Assembly: GCA_945895265.1 (NCBI GenBank)
Contig: CAMDEF010000006.1
Location: 1 to 64,000 of the forward strand
Source: Bordetella parapertussis
GTDB lineage: Bacteria > Pseudomonadota > Gammaproteobacteria > Burkholderiales > Burkholderiaceae_B
Direction: 5' to 3'
DNA: 64,000 nt
Shown: piece after piece, positions 53,513 through 63,427 of the stretch
How the letters are laid out: each line of letters opens with the position of its first letter
Numbering within the stretch: position 1 is the stretch's first letter
Notes under the pieces: model-generated
The model's database searches: none
What the model saw: only the letters and a program-made list of their open reading frames with translations
What the model was told of the DNA's origin: nothing
Program-made: the position numbers and the translations under genes

Positions 53513-55306
53513 TTATTTATCGTCAACTTGCAAGATTGCCAAGAACGCTTCTTGCGGAATCTCGACGCTACCCACTTGCTTCATACGTTTTTTACCGGCC
53601 TTCTGTTTTTCAAGCAGTTTTTTCTTGCGGCTGATATCACCGCCATAACATTTGGCCAACACGTTTTTACGCAAGGCTTTGACGTTTTCACGAGCGATGA
53701 TCTCGGCCCCAATTGCGGCCTGGATCGCCACGTCGTACATTTGGCGCGGAATCAGTTCACGCATGCGTGCCACCACATCGCGCGCACGATAGCGCGCGTT
53801 TGAGCGGTGGCAAATGTTTGACAAGGCGTCGACCTTATCCGTGTTGATTAAGAGATCAACCTTCACCACATCAGCTGTACGATATTCTTTAAACTCGTAA
53901 TCCATCGAGGCATAGCCGCGCGACACTGACTTTAATTTGTCAAAAAAATCGAGCACGATTTCAGCCAAAGGCATTTCATAATGCAAGTGCACTTGGCGAC
54001 CGTGATACGTCATATCGAGTTGCTGACCCCGCTTGTTATTGCAGAGCGTCATGACGGGGCCCACGTACTCTTGGGGCATAAACAAGGTGATCGTCACAAT
54101 TGGTTCGCGAATTTCAAGGTACTGCCCAACCTCGGGCATGCGCGACGGGCTTTCAATCTGGATGACACTGTTATCTCGGAGCACAACCTCGTACACCACC
54201 GACGGCGCGGTAGTGATAATGTCCATATCAAACTCGCGCTCAAGGCGCTCTTGTACGATCTCCATGTGCAGCAAACCCAAAAAGCCACAGCGAAAGCCAA
54301 AGCCTAGCGCCTGCGACACTTCGGGCTCGTACATCAGCGACGAATCGTTGAGTTTGAGTTTTTCGAGTGAGTCGCGCAGCTGATCGTATTCGCTACTTTC
54401 AACTGGATATAAACCGGCAAACACCTGCGGCTTAACCTCTTTAAAGCCAGGTAAGGCCTCAGAAGCGGGCTTAGACAACAGCGTAATCGTGTCGCCCACT
54501 TTGGCGTCAGCAAGTTCTTTAATCCCGGCAATGACAAAACCCACTTCACCAGCAGACAGATGGGGGCGGGGTTGGGACTTAGGCGTAAACACACCCGTCT
54601 GCTCGCATAGGTGAACTGCACCCGTTGCCATAAAAAAGATTTTGTCTTTGGGCTTGAGGATACCGTTGACCACACGCACTAGCATCACGACGCCAACGTA
54701 GTTATCAAACCACGAATCGATAATCAAGGCCTGCAAAGGCGCTGTGGCATCACCCTTTGGCGCAGGAATCCGTGCGACCACTGCTTCGAGGATCTCATCA
54801 ATCCCCATGCCGGTTTTGGCGCTCGCCAAAATAGCGTCTGAGGCATCAATGCCAATCACTTCTTCAACTTCAGAGCGAGCACTTTCTGGATCAGCGGAAG
54901 GCAAATCCATTTTATTTAAGACGGGTACAACCTCGACACCCAGTTCAATCGCGGTGTAGCAATTGGCAACCGTCTGGGCCTCGACACCTTGTGAGGCATC
55001 CACCACCAGTAACGCACCCTCGCAGGCCGATAACGAACGACTGACCTCGTACGAGAAGTCGACATGGCCCGGAGTATCAATCAAATTGAGATTGTAAATT
55101 TCGCCATTCGCGGCTTTGTAGTGCAACGCGGCGGTTTGCGCTTTAATCGTAATCCCACGCTCACGCTCGATATCCATCGAGTCAAGCACCTGAGCCGACA
55201 TTTCACGGTCGGCTAGGCCTCCGCAGCGCTGAATCAGTCGGTCTGCAAGAGTAGATTTACCGTGATCGATATGGGCAATGATCGAGAAATTGCGGATGTG
55301 CTGCAT
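53513..55306 (-). CDS. lepA: Elongation factor 4
   Basis: Translational GTPase LepA/EF4 of 597 aa that acts on ribosomes. Seen: G1 [23 protein letters not shown]3 [19 protein letters not shown], and the LepA-specific C-terminal domain with [33 protein letters not shown] and [22 protein letters not shown] 55306 is the family start (open frame to 55330). Followed by lepB. Confidence 0.97.
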   Translation of the reverse strand: MQHIRNFSIIAHIDHGKSTLADRLIQRCGGLADREMSAQVLDSMDIERERGITIKAQTAALHYKAANGEIYNLNLIDTPGHVDFSYEVSRSLSACEGALLVVDASQGVEAQTVANCYTAIELGVEVVPVLNKMDLPSADPESARSEVEEVIGIDASDAILASAKTGMGIDEILEAVVARIPAPKGDATAPLQALIIDSWFDNYVGVVMLVRVVNGILKPKDKIFFMATGAVHLCEQTGVFTPKSQPRPHLSAGEVGFVIAGIKELADAKVGDTITLLSKPASEALPGFKEVKPQVFAGLYPVESSEYDQLRDSLEKLKLNDSSLMYEPEVSQALGFGFRCGFLGLLHMEIVQERLEREFDMDIITTAPSVVYEVVLRDNSVIQIESPSRMPEVGQYLEIREPIVTITLFMPQEYVGPVMTLCNNKRGQQLDMTYHGRQVHLHYEMPLAEIVLDFFDKLKSVSRGYASMDYEFKEYRTADVVKVDLLINTDKVDALSNICHRSNARYRARDVVARMRELIPRQMYDVAIQAAIGAEIIARENVKALRKNVLAKCYGGDISRKKKLLEKQKAGKKRMKQVGSVEIPQEAFLAILQVDDK

Positions 55307-55330
55307 AACGCCTAAAAAGTAAGATACCAA

Positions 55331-55359
55331 GCAAAAGAGGCGCCCTGCGCCCCTTTTGC
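55331..55359 (-). terminator. Hairpin between mucD and lepA
   Basis: GCAAAAG-A-GGCGC...GCGCC-C-CTTTTGC: a 12-bp stem with one central mismatch, 50 bp after the mucD stop. There is T-rich sequence in its distal arm but no long T tract beyond. Confidence 0.55.
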
Positions 55360-55409
55360 GGCAAACCGCTATTCTAGCCTTTCTAGGCCGACTTAGCCGT
55401 ATTCAAGAC

Positions 55410-56906
55410 TTACTTCACCGTTCGCACAGCGACCCAGCGAGTTTGATCGCCTGTTCGCACCATCAAACCGACTGGGCGAGACTGATCCAGCCCAGCAACG
55501 ACCTTGGCAAATTGTGCCGGGCTGGTGATATCGGTGTCATTGACCGCCAAAATGATGTCGCCCTCGGCCACGCCGGCAGTGCTAGCAGGCGCCTGAACCG
55601 CAGTCACTTGCACACCACCCTTGATACGCAGCTTTTTCTGGACATCCTCTTTGACAGGCGTCACTTCCATCCCTAAGACCGTTGTGATGGCCTCGGCAGG
55701 CTTGGCGCTTGCAGGTTCAGCCGCAGCGGTTTTATCTGCTTTTAACTCAGCCACAGTGACTTTCAGGGTCAAGGGCTTACCTTTACGCCACACTTCAAGG
55801 GTTGAGGTCGTGCCAGGCTTTGTTTCGCCCACCAAGCGCGGCAAGTCAGACCAGCGACCAATCGGCTTATCGCCAAACTTAGTAATCACGTCACCGGGCA
55901 GTACCCCTGCCTTGTCAGCAGGCGCATCAGGCTCAACGCCACCAACCAAAGCGCCCTCTGCCTTAGGCAAGCCAATTGCCTGAGCCACGTCTTTACTGAC
56001 CTCGCCAATTTGCACCCCAATCCGACTGCGAGTCACCGAGCCCGAGGCACGCAGTTGATCGACCACCGACATCGCCTCTTCGATCGGGATCGCTAAGGAA
56101 ATCCCCATGAAACCACCACTGCGAGAAACGATCTGGGCGTTAATCCCAACCACCTCGCCTTTCAGGTTGAGTAGGGGGCCGCCAGAGTTGCCAGGGTTAA
56201 CCGCCACATCAGTTTGGATGAAGGGCAAGTAGTCGCCAGTTTCACGACCCAATGCACTCACAATCCCTGAGGTCACTGTCGACTCAAGACCAAAGGGCGA
56301 ACCAATTGCCATCACCCATTGCCCTTTTTTAAGCAACTTGGCGCTACCAATCGGTAAAAAGGCCAGGCCGGTGGCTTCAACTTTAAGCAGAGCCACATCG
56401 GTACGCTTATCGCTACCAATGACCTTCGCTTTAAATTCGCGCGCATCAGTCAGTGTCACAAAAATATCGGTGGCACCTTCAACCACGTGATGATTGGTCA
56501 ACAAGTACCCATCCGCTGAAATAAAGAACCCCGAGCCGACGCCGCGCGGCACTGAGCGCTCTTCGGGTTCAGTACGAGGCTTGCCACGCGGATTCTGCTG
56601 AGGACCTTGGCGTCCACCTGGGGGCTGAAAATCAGGACCAAAAAAATGGCGGAACATTTCGTAAGGATCTTGCCCTTGGGGCCCAGAACGCGCCGCGACT
56701 TTTGCAGTCGTGCGAATATTGACGACCGCGGGTTCAGACTTTTCAACAATAGTCGTGAAATCAGGCAAGCCCGCAGCTTGCGCTTGCACGTTAAGGTGTT
56801 GCATACCGCCTGCAATCAGTATCACGGCCATCAAGAGCGCAAAGACAGCGCGACGGACACGACTCACAGACTGGTACGCAGAGAAATGAAATTGTTCTTG
56901 CATCAT
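55410..56906 (-). CDS. mucD: Periplasmic serine protease MucD/DegQ-like
   Basis: HtrA/Do-family protease of 498 aa. Seen: signal peptide or membrane anchor at 18-45, protease domain with H140 (LLTNHHVVEG), D170 (KRTDVALLKV) and S241 (NPGNSGGPLL), then two PDZ domains (GVEPDAPADKAGVLPGDVI; VTAVQAPASTAGVAEGDIILAVN). It degrades misfolded envelope proteins and is placed after rseB as in the AlgU/MucD system. The Gln-rich LPPGGRQGPQQNP-like loop before the protease core is typical. Confidence 0.95.
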   Translation of the reverse strand: MMQEQFHFSAYQSVSRVRRAVFALLMAVILIAGGMQHLNVQAQAAGLPDFTTIVEKSEPAVVNIRTTAKVAARSGPQGQDPYEMFRHFFGPDFQPPGGRQGPQQNPRGKPRTEPEERSVPRGVGSGFFISADGYLLTNHHVVEGATDIFVTLTDAREFKAKVIGSDKRTDVALLKVEATGLAFLPIGSAKLLKKGQWVMAIGSPFGLESTVTSGIVSALGRETGDYLPFIQTDVAVNPGNSGGPLLNLKGEVVGINAQIVSRSGGFMGISLAIPIEEAMSVVDQLRASGSVTRSRIGVQIGEVSKDVAQAIGLPKAEGALVGGVEPDAPADKAGVLPGDVITKFGDKPIGRWSDLPRLVGETKPGTTSTLEVWRKGKPLTLKVTVAELKADKTAAAEPASAKPAEAITTVLGMEVTPVKEDVQKKLRIKGGVQVTAVQAPASTAGVAEGDIILAVNDTDITSPAQFAKVVAGLDQSRPVGLMVRTGDQTRWVAVRTVK

Positions 56907-56937
56907 AGACTCCAGTAAAACATTCTAAGAAGGCTCG

Positions 56938-58074
56938 CTAGCGCGAACCCACCGGTGGAACGTATTGAATAGACTGCGCCAAGAGTTCTAGGGTGGTAGC
57001 CGGCACTTCACCCAAAACAGTCAACCAGAAACTTGCAATACGTATCCCAAAGATATTGACAGAACCGCTGCGTGCAGCGCCCTGGGATAGATACTCAGAC
57101 CGCTCTGCGCGATAAGGTTCAATAAAAATTGAAATTGTTGCAAGCCCATCAGATAACACGAGTTGATTGACCGTACGTTGATCGGTAAACGCGCGCGCGA
57201 GCTGCGAGGTTGGCACATATCCCGGCGGAGCGGGCACGCGCCAACCCATTGCACCTAAATCAATGACCTGCTGTTTGGTATGTTGTATTGACCAGTCTGT
57301 GGTCGGCCAAGCAGGCTGCAACGCCTGCTCATTGATCGCTTGCCCAATCGTGACCTGCGTGAAGGCAACCTGCTCGAGCACCGCACCTTGGCCCGTAATG
57401 GTTTGTGCCTTAAGCAATAAATTCGAGGCGATATCTGCGCACAAGCGATAACCGTAGCGGTGTGCATCGCGCGGCGTAATGTCAATGACACGACACGTGC
57501 GTCCAGCCACCCGATAGGGTTCAGGCAATGTCCGTAACTGATAGTGAGCTTCAAGTGCCGCCGGGTCTGTCACGAGCAAACCAGGAAATCGATCGCCACG
57601 TTGCTGTTCGCGCAAGATTAGTTTTTGCTCGGGGATTAAGCTCTGCACCTCATCGTTATGCCGCAAGTATTCACGCGGCGGCCCATCGAGTACTTCAATA
57701 CGTTCTTTTTCGTCTTGACCATCAAACATATGAGTCATGCGTGACGACTCGATCGACTCGCCTTGCTGAAACGTAAAGACACCTTCGTAATTTAAGTGTC
57801 GTGCTGCTTTCTGTATTTGCCGCAAGAGGGTGGCCTCTGGCGAACTCGACACATCACCAAGCGTCGCACTGGACTGCGAACTCGCAGTCGCACCAGAGGG
57901 TGCAACGGCACCCGCTACGGGCGGTGCGAGCGGCGTGCCTTGGCCAAGCGCCTGCAGGGGTAGACCAATACACAATCCCGTGCAAACTAATCGCAGCAGA
58001 CGATGCGAAGCTGCAGTCGCTGCTCGCTCAAACCAGACGGCGTTGCGCCCCGGTTGCCCGTGCTCGCTACCCAT
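56938..58074 (-). CDS. rseB: MucB/RseB-type sigma-E regulatory protein
   Basis: Periplasmic regulator of 378 aa that binds the anti-sigma factor RseA and senses envelope stress. Seen: N-terminal hydrophobic signal segment (RLVCTGLCIGLPLQALG), N-terminal lipoprotein-receptor-like domain (LNYEGVFTFQQGESIESSRMTHMFDG), EKERIEVLDGPPREYLRHNDEV, and the C-terminal MucB/RseB_C domain (WRVPAPPGYVPTSQLARAF, LVLSDGLATISIFIEPY). Overlaps the rseA stop by one base (58074). Confidence 0.93.
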   Translation of the reverse strand: MGSEHGQPGRNAVWFERAATAASHRLLRLVCTGLCIGLPLQALGQGTPLAPPVAGAVAPSGATASSQSSATLGDVSSSPEATLLRQIQKAARHLNYEGVFTFQQGESIESSRMTHMFDGQDEKERIEVLDGPPREYLRHNDEVQSLIPEQKLILREQQRGDRFPGLLVTDPAALEAHYQLRTLPEPYRVAGRTCRVIDITPRDAHRYGYRLCADIASNLLLKAQTITGQGAVLEQVAFTQVTIGQAINEQALQPAWPTTDWSIQHTKQQVIDLGAMGWRVPAPPGYVPTSQLARAFTDQRTVNQLVLSDGLATISIFIEPYRAERSEYLSQGAARSGSVNIFGIRIASFWLTVLGEVPATTLELLAQSIQYVPPVGSR

Positions 58075-58751
58075 TAACGCGACGCACCAAACGAGGCGGG
58101 CCGAACGTTAGACGGCCCAGAAATCTGACGATGCGCCGTCACGTAGTCACGCACAGCCGAGGTTTCAAGATTAGTCGCCACCGGACTCTGCACATTAACG
58201 TTGGCAGTTTGCGCCGAGGGCGCTGACAATTCGGGTACGAACAAGGGCTTAGCGACCCATACAACCGAAGCCACCGCAGCAGCCATGGCAACACTTGGCC
58301 ACACCACGCGGCGTAACAGTTTTGACATCGAAGTGAGTTTGCGAGCCTCAACCGGCGCCGCCATCCGGCTTGACGGTTCGACCGCGCGGGGCAATGCCAG
58401 AGTGTGTGCCGAGTCGTGTTTCCCGTTGTGCCGCGCGGCCAATTCGGGCGCAGCCGCACTCAATGCAGGCTCAGAGGCCAGTGCTTGCGCCACGCGCTGA
58501 GACAAATCTGCCTGGGTCGACAAGGCTAATTCGGGCGTACGCAACGTATCGCCGATCAAGTGATACACCTGCCAGGTGGCGTGCCCTGAGGCCGTAAACA
58601 GCTCAGAGGGCAAAGTCGTTTGCGCATCACCGTCCATCCATGCCGAGATCGTCACAGACACCTCGTTTGGGGTGAGGATCGCATGTTCGCTCGCAGTCGC
58701 CTCGTTCAAAAGACCGGCGCTCGCCTGAAGGGGTGTGGGTTGCTCTTTCAT
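58074..58751 (-). CDS. rseA: Anti-sigma-E factor RseA/MucA
   Basis: Membrane-spanning anti-sigma factor of 225 aa from ATG 58751. Seen: N-terminal sigma-binding part VSVTISAWMDGDAQTTLPSELF and WQVYHLIGDTLRTPEL (RseA_N), one membrane segment (VVWPSVAMAAAVASVVWVAKPLF) and a periplasmic tail. It lies 10 bp after rpoE, the standard order. Confidence 0.93.
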   Translation of the reverse strand: MKEQPTPLQASAGLLNEATASEHAILTPNEVSVTISAWMDGDAQTTLPSELFTASGHATWQVYHLIGDTLRTPELALSTQADLSQRVAQALASEPALSAAAPELAARHNGKHDSAHTLALPRAVEPSSRMAAPVEARKLTSMSKLLRRVVWPSVAMAAAVASVVWVAKPLFVPELSAPSAQTANVNVQSPVATNLETSAVRDYVTAHRQISGPSNVRPASFGASR

Positions 58752-58761
58752 GAAATTATCC

Positions 58762-59361
58762 TTACCAGCGCCGATTGCCGGTGTCACCCAGCAAAGGACG
58801 CAAACGTGTCGCAATCGCCTCGCGAGCCCGGAAAATCCGAGACCGAACCGTACCGATTGGGCAATTCATACTTTCTGCAATGTCTTCGTAGCTCATACCG
58901 TCAATTTCACGCATCACAATGGCATTACGCAATTCTTCGGGCAAATCGTTAATCGCTTTATTCACTGTTTCTGCGATTTGGCGACTCGCCATCTCTGATT
59001 CGGGGTTGCTTCCATCGGTTAGTACGTCAGATTCGTTAAAAGTTTCACCTTCTTCGTTTTCAAAGCCAGAAGGCGTGCTCGGAGCGCGCTTATTTGCGGC
59101 TAACCAGTTGCGAGCAGTATTGATCGCAATGCGATACAACCAGGTATAGAAGGCGCTATCGCCTCTAAATTGCGGCAAAGCCCGATAGGCCTTGATGAAG
59201 GCCTCTTGGGCAACGTCTTCGATTTCAGCCGGATCGCGAATCATGCGAGACAGTAAGCGCATGATTTTTCGCTGGTATTTGATGACCAATAGGTCAAAGG
59301 CCTGCTTATCGCCGGCCCGCACTCGGGACACTAACTCGGCATCGACATCGCGTTCACTCAC
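58762..59361 (-). CDS. rpoE: Sigma factor RpoE (AlgU)
   Basis: ECF sigma factor of 199 aa for envelope stress. Seen: region 2 (DLLVIKYQRKIMRLLSRMIRDPAEIEDVAQEAFIKAYRAL, then FYTWLYRIAINTARNWL) and region 4 (DLPEELRNAIVMREIDGMSYEDIAESMNCPIGTVRSRIFRAREAI). The start is GTG 59361 (VSERDVDAELV), which overlaps the ygfX-like stop as GTGA and matches the family; the longer open frame is the shadow of the upstream gene. Confidence 0.96.
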   Translation of the reverse strand: MSERDVDAELVSRVRAGDKQAFDLLVIKYQRKIMRLLSRMIRDPAEIEDVAQEAFIKAYRALPQFRGDSAFYTWLYRIAINTARNWLAANKRAPSTPSGFENEEGETFNESDVLTDGSNPESEMASRQIAETVNKAINDLPEELRNAIVMREIDGMSYEDIAESMNCPIGTVRSRIFRAREAIATRLRPLLGDTGNRRW

Positions 59362-59894
59362 GCGGTTTCCCCTTTGGATAACGGCGTGCAACGAGCCGCC
59401 TGCCACGAAGCCCAAATACTAAGGCGTCGGTAGGTTTGAGCAGACAGCTGACTGCGCCAAAGCGTCAAGGTGACAACTTCAGGCTTGTTATGGGGATGAT
59501 TGTGCAAATTCAAACGTAGCGTCAATCCAAAAATATGCGTCCAGTGCTGTTGCAAAGTAACAGGTGTCAAATTGGTCTGGCCGGTAATTTTAGAAAAAGT
59601 ACCCAAAAAACTGGCGGGGGCTGTCGCAAACTTACTTGTTGACGGTTGAAAAGACAGGTAATGCTTTTTTTGCCATGCCTGTCGGCGTCGTTGAAACCTA
59701 GCGTGAGCTAGCACACCCAAGGCAGCCCCAGGCAACAGTACCCAACTAGGTACGCCCTGCCAATACCCACTGAGTGCCAAAGCAGACCAGGCAAGCGCTA
59801 AGACGCCCCAACCCAAGGCAACTGCCCAACGGGGGTGGGTCAGTTGCAACTGCAGGGTTAAGGTCGGGTGCTCAGGCCACGCACGGCGAAACAC
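59358..59894 (-). CDS. YgfX-like small membrane protein
   Basis: Protein of 178 aa with two adjacent membrane segments near the N-terminus (WAVALGWGVLALAWSALALSGYW and WVLLPGAALGVLAHARF) followed by a basic cytosolic tail (RRRQAWQKKHYLSFQPS). This pattern resembles the YgfX/CptA family, but identity is weak and I call it like only by layout. The start is GTG, overlapping the fabF stop (TAGTG), and its own stop overlaps rpoE, so it is wedged between fatty acid synthesis and the sigma-E operon. Confidence 0.6.
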   Translation of the reverse strand: MFRRAWPEHPTLTLQLQLTHPRWAVALGWGVLALAWSALALSGYWQGVPSWVLLPGAALGVLAHARFQRRRQAWQKKHYLSFQPSTSKFATAPASFLGTFSKITGQTNLTPVTLQQHWTHIFGLTLRLNLHNHPHNKPEVVTLTLWRSQLSAQTYRRLSIWASWQAARCTPLSKGETA

Positions 59895-61123
59895 TAGACG
59901 CGACGCACTGCCATTGAACCGTTGGTGCCACCAAACCCAAAGGAATTGGATAGCGCTACGTCAATGTTGAGGTCGCGTGCGGTGTTGGCGCAATAATCCA
60001 GATCGCACTCTGGATCTTGATTAAAAATATTGATCGTGGGTGGCGAAATCTGATGATATACCGCCAACGTAGCAAAGACGGCTTCAATACCACCTGCTGC
60101 CCCCAGCAAATGGCCGGTCATTGACTTGGTTGAGTTCACGACTAGTTTTTTAGCGTGATCACCGAAGGCAAGCTTCAAAGCTTCGGTCTCATTTTTGTCA
60201 CCCAAAGGCGTCGAGGTACCGTGGGCATTGACGTACTGAATCTGATCGGCATTGATGCCACCGTTACGCAGAGCGTTGATAATGCCGCGGCGTGGACCAT
60301 CGCGATCAGGTGCAGTGATATGGTGGGCATCCGAACTCATGCCATAGCCGGCAAACTCGCCATAAATACGCGCACCGCGCTTTTTAGCGTGCTCGTACTC
60401 TTCAAGCACCAACACGCCGGCGCCTTCTCCAAGCACGAAGCCATCACGATCGCGATCCCATGGGCGCGAGGCAGTTGTCGGGTCATCGTTACGTTGCGAA
60501 AGCGCGCGCATGGCTGCAAAACCACCGATCCCCAAGGGCGATACGGTCGACTCAGCACCACCGGCCACCATCACGTCGGCATCGCCATATTCAATCATGC
60601 GTGCGGCGTCACCAATCGAGTGCAAACCCGTTGTGCAAGCCGAGACCACAGCGTACGACGGGCCTTTGAGGCCGAGCATGATCGTGAGTTGACCTGAAAT
60701 GAGATTGATCAACGAGGCGGGTACAAAAAACGGCGAGATCCGACGTGGACCGCGCTGTAAATATTCTGTTTGAGTTTCTTCGATACGCTGCAAACCGCCA
60801 ATACCAGACCCTACGATCACCCCGACCCGCTCGGGGTCAGTTTGTGCAATATCCAGACCAGAGTCGGTCCAAGCCTGCAAAGCTGCGGCAATGCCGTAAT
60901 GGATAAAGGTGTCCATGGTTCGGGCGTCTTTGGCCGGAATAATCGAGGTGACTTCAAAGCCTTTCACTTCACCAGCGATGTGCGCATTAAAAGCGCTGGG
61001 ATCAAACCGCGTAATCCGCCCGATACCCGATCGACCGTTCACGATATTGTCCCAAGCCGTAGCAATATCATTGCCTACAGGGCTCACGATGCCAAGACCT
61101 GTTATGACGACTCGTCGCTTCAC
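59894..61123 (-). CDS. fabF: 3-oxoacyl-ACP synthase II
   Basis: Condensing enzyme of 409 aa that extends acyl-ACP with malonyl-ACP. Seen: active C163 in VVSACTTGLHSIGDA, histidines in YVNAHGTSTPLGD and KSMTGHLLGAAGG, and C-terminal NSFGFGGTNGSMAVR. Follows acpP by 169 bp. Confidence 0.97.
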   Translation of the reverse strand: MKRRVVITGLGIVSPVGNDIATAWDNIVNGRSGIGRITRFDPSAFNAHIAGEVKGFEVTSIIPAKDARTMDTFIHYGIAAALQAWTDSGLDIAQTDPERVGVIVGSGIGGLQRIEETQTEYLQRGPRRISPFFVPASLINLISGQLTIMLGLKGPSYAVVSACTTGLHSIGDAARMIEYGDADVMVAGGAESTVSPLGIGGFAAMRALSQRNDDPTTASRPWDRDRDGFVLGEGAGVLVLEEYEHAKKRGARIYGEFAGYGMSSDAHHITAPDRDGPRRGIINALRNGGINADQIQYVNAHGTSTPLGDKNETEALKLAFGDHAKKLVVNSTKSMTGHLLGAAGGIEAVFATLAVYHQISPPTINIFNQDPECDLDYCANTARDLNIDVALSNSFGFGGTNGSMAVRRV

Positions 61124-61292
61124 GGATCACTCCTTATATGTGATAACGGCGGCCAAGCCGTATGGAGCAGCACAACAACAGGTCGTAAAACCCACGTCGC
61201 GTTTGCACCAGACTTCTTAACCGCCTAACTGACCCTGCCCTGCGCAATATTTGTGAAAGCTCACGCCATTCACAAAGACCGACAGCAGCCTA

Positions 61293-61529
<237 letters not shown>

Positions 61530-61590
61530 TCATATCTCCAAAGGGGGAAAAGTTCGCCGAATTATAGCGAACCGGCAGAAAAAAAACCTG

Positions 61591-62325
61591 TTACATGTAC
61601 ATACCGCCATTCACATGGAGTGTCGTGCCTGTAATATAACCGGCTTGTGGAGACGCCAAAAAGGCTGCAGCATGAGCAATATCTGCCGCAGACCCAAGGC
61701 GTCCAAGGGGAATTTGAGTTAAAAGTGCTGTCGCTTGACCTTCATCGAGGCCGCTCGTCATGTCTGTGGCGATAAAACCAGGAGCGATACAGTTGACGGT
61801 CACACCTCGGCTGCCGAGCTCTCGGGCCAGCGCGCGACTCATGCCGGCGACCCCGGCCTTTGCTGCAGCATAGTTGGCTTGCCCAGGGTTGCCCATTGAG
61901 CCAACCACCGAAGTAATATTGATGATGCGGCCCCAACGTGCCTTCATCATGCCACGCACCACGGCGCGCGACAGCCGAAACACCGAGGTCAGATTGGTTT
62001 GCAGCACAGCATCCCATTCGTCGTCTTTCATGCGCATTGAAAGATTATCGCGGGTAATGCCGGCGTTATTGACCAAAATATGGGGCCCGCCCGATTTTTT
62101 GGCCAGAGCGTCAGTTAACGCATCGCAGGCCGCAGCGTCAGTGACGTTGAGCACAACACCCCGACCGCCCTGAGCTGCTAGCGCCTCTGTGATGCCTGCA
62201 GCGCCTGCTTCGGTCGTTGCAGTACCCACCACGATCGCGCCGTGCGCAGCGAGTTCTAGGGCGATCGCCCTGCCAATCCCGCGTGAAGCACCTGTCACTA
62301 AGGCGACTTTATCTTTTAGATCCAT
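61591..62325 (-). CDS. fabG: 3-oxoacyl-ACP reductase
   Basis: NADPH-dependent SDR reductase of 244 aa. Seen: ALVTGASRGIGRAIALEL, LVNNAGITRDNLSMRM, catalytic serine in NITSVVGSMG, YAAAKAG (YxxxK) and C-terminal GYITGTTLHVNGGMYM, all FabG-like. ATG 62325 matches the family start; it lies 10 bp after fabD. Confidence 0.96.
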   Translation of the reverse strand: MDLKDKVALVTGASRGIGRAIALELAAHGAIVVGTATTEAGAAGITEALAAQGGRGVVLNVTDAAACDALTDALAKKSGGPHILVNNAGITRDNLSMRMKDDEWDAVLQTNLTSVFRLSRAVVRGMMKARWGRIINITSVVGSMGNPGQANYAAAKAGVAGMSRALARELGSRGVTVNCIAPGFIATDMTSGLDEGQATALLTQIPLGRLGSAADIAHAAAFLASPQAGYITGTTLHVNGGMYM

Positions 62326-62335
62326 GGCAATATCC

Positions 62336-63271
62336 TTAGGCCGCTGCCAGCGCGTCAAGCGCGGCTTGCATTGATTCGGGGTCTGTCATCGACAGCGCAA
62401 CAAGCTCAGGATCAATACGTTTGACCATGCCTGCTAAGACTTTACCGGGCCCGCACTCAATAATGTGCGTAATCCCTTGCGCTTTCATGGCCTGTATCAC
62501 CTCAACCCAGCGCACTGCATGCCAGGCTTGCCGTACCAAGGCATCGCGAATCGCGTCGGGCGACTGCTCGATCGCCACATCCACGTTGTTCACCACCGGA
62601 ATCGCAGGAGTCGACACGTTGATCTTGGCCAATGCGCCGGCTAATACGTCTGCGGCAGGCTTGAGCAAGCTTGAATGAAAAGGGGCAGACACTGGCAAGA
62701 GCATGGCACGCTTGGCCCCCGCAGCCTTTGCAGTGACGATCGCACGCTGCACGGCCGTTGCGTGACCCGCAATCACGACTTGTGAGGGCGCATTAAAATT
62801 AACGGCTTCGACGACCTCACCTTCTGCTGCGTCAAGGCACGCTTGTTTGACCAAATGATCGTCAAGACCCAACACTGCAGCCATGGCGCCTGTACCGACC
62901 GGTACAGCAGCCTGCATCGCATCGGCGCGGATTCGCACCACGCGCACGGCATCTGCCAGGGCCAACGCCCCCGCAGCCGTCAGTGCGGCATACTCGCCCA
63001 AACTGTGCCCGGCCATGAGGCTTGCTTTCGGGCCGCCTGCAGCACACCAAGCCTCGTACATGGCCACACCGGCCGTCAACATCGCTGGTTGCGTATTTGT
63101 CGTGAGGCTTAATTGCTCGGCCGGACCTTGCGTCATCAAGGCACCGAGGTCTTCACCCAGCGCTGCGTTAGCCTGTGCAATCACCTGCATCGCGGCAGGA
63201 TGACCTGACCAGACATCCATCATCCCAACCGACTGCGAGCCTTGGCCCGGAAAAACGAAAGCAAATTTCAT
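62336..63271 (-). CDS. fabD: Malonyl-CoA:ACP transacylase
   Basis: Transfers malonyl from CoA to ACP, 311 aa. Seen: FPGQGSQSVGMM, active serine S90 in AGHSLGEYAAL, conserved FNAPSQVVIAGH and PVSAPFHSSLLKPA with histidine, and ECGPGKVLAGMVKRI. It follows fabH with a repeat-filled gap. Confidence 0.96.
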   Translation of the reverse strand: MKFAFVFPGQGSQSVGMMDVWSGHPAAMQVIAQANAALGEDLGALMTQGPAEQLSLTTNTQPAMLTAGVAMYEAWCAAGGPKASLMAGHSLGEYAALTAAGALALADAVRVVRIRADAMQAAVPVGTGAMAAVLGLDDHLVKQACLDAAEGEVVEAVNFNAPSQVVIAGHATAVQRAIVTAKAAGAKRAMLLPVSAPFHSSLLKPAADVLAGALAKINVSTPAIPVVNNVDVAIEQSPDAIRDALVRQAWHAVRWVEVIQAMKAQGITHIIECGPGKVLAGMVKRIDPELVALSMTDPESMQAALDALAAA

Positions 63272-63296
63272 AGCGTTTAGTAATTGAGTGTTTAGT

Positions 63297-63413
63297 GTTC
63301 TGTATTCTGTGTTCTGTGTTCGACGGTTCTGTGTTCTGTGTTCTGTGTTCGACGGTTCTGTGTTCTGCGTTCTGTATTCTATATTCTATATTCTATGTTC
63401 GACGGTTCTGTAT
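63297..63413. repeat. Heptanucleotide TTCTGTG array between fabD and fabH
   Basis: About 15 copies of TTCTGTR and near variants (TTCTGCG, TTCTATA). Three copies of TGTTCGACGGTTCTGT (63317, 63346, 63396) punctuate the array; the first two are spaced 29 bp apart and the last two 50 bp apart, a difference of three heptamers. The array fills the gap between the fabH stop and the fabD start. Confidence 0.9.
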
Positions 63414-63427
63414 CGAGCGCTTCGGCT

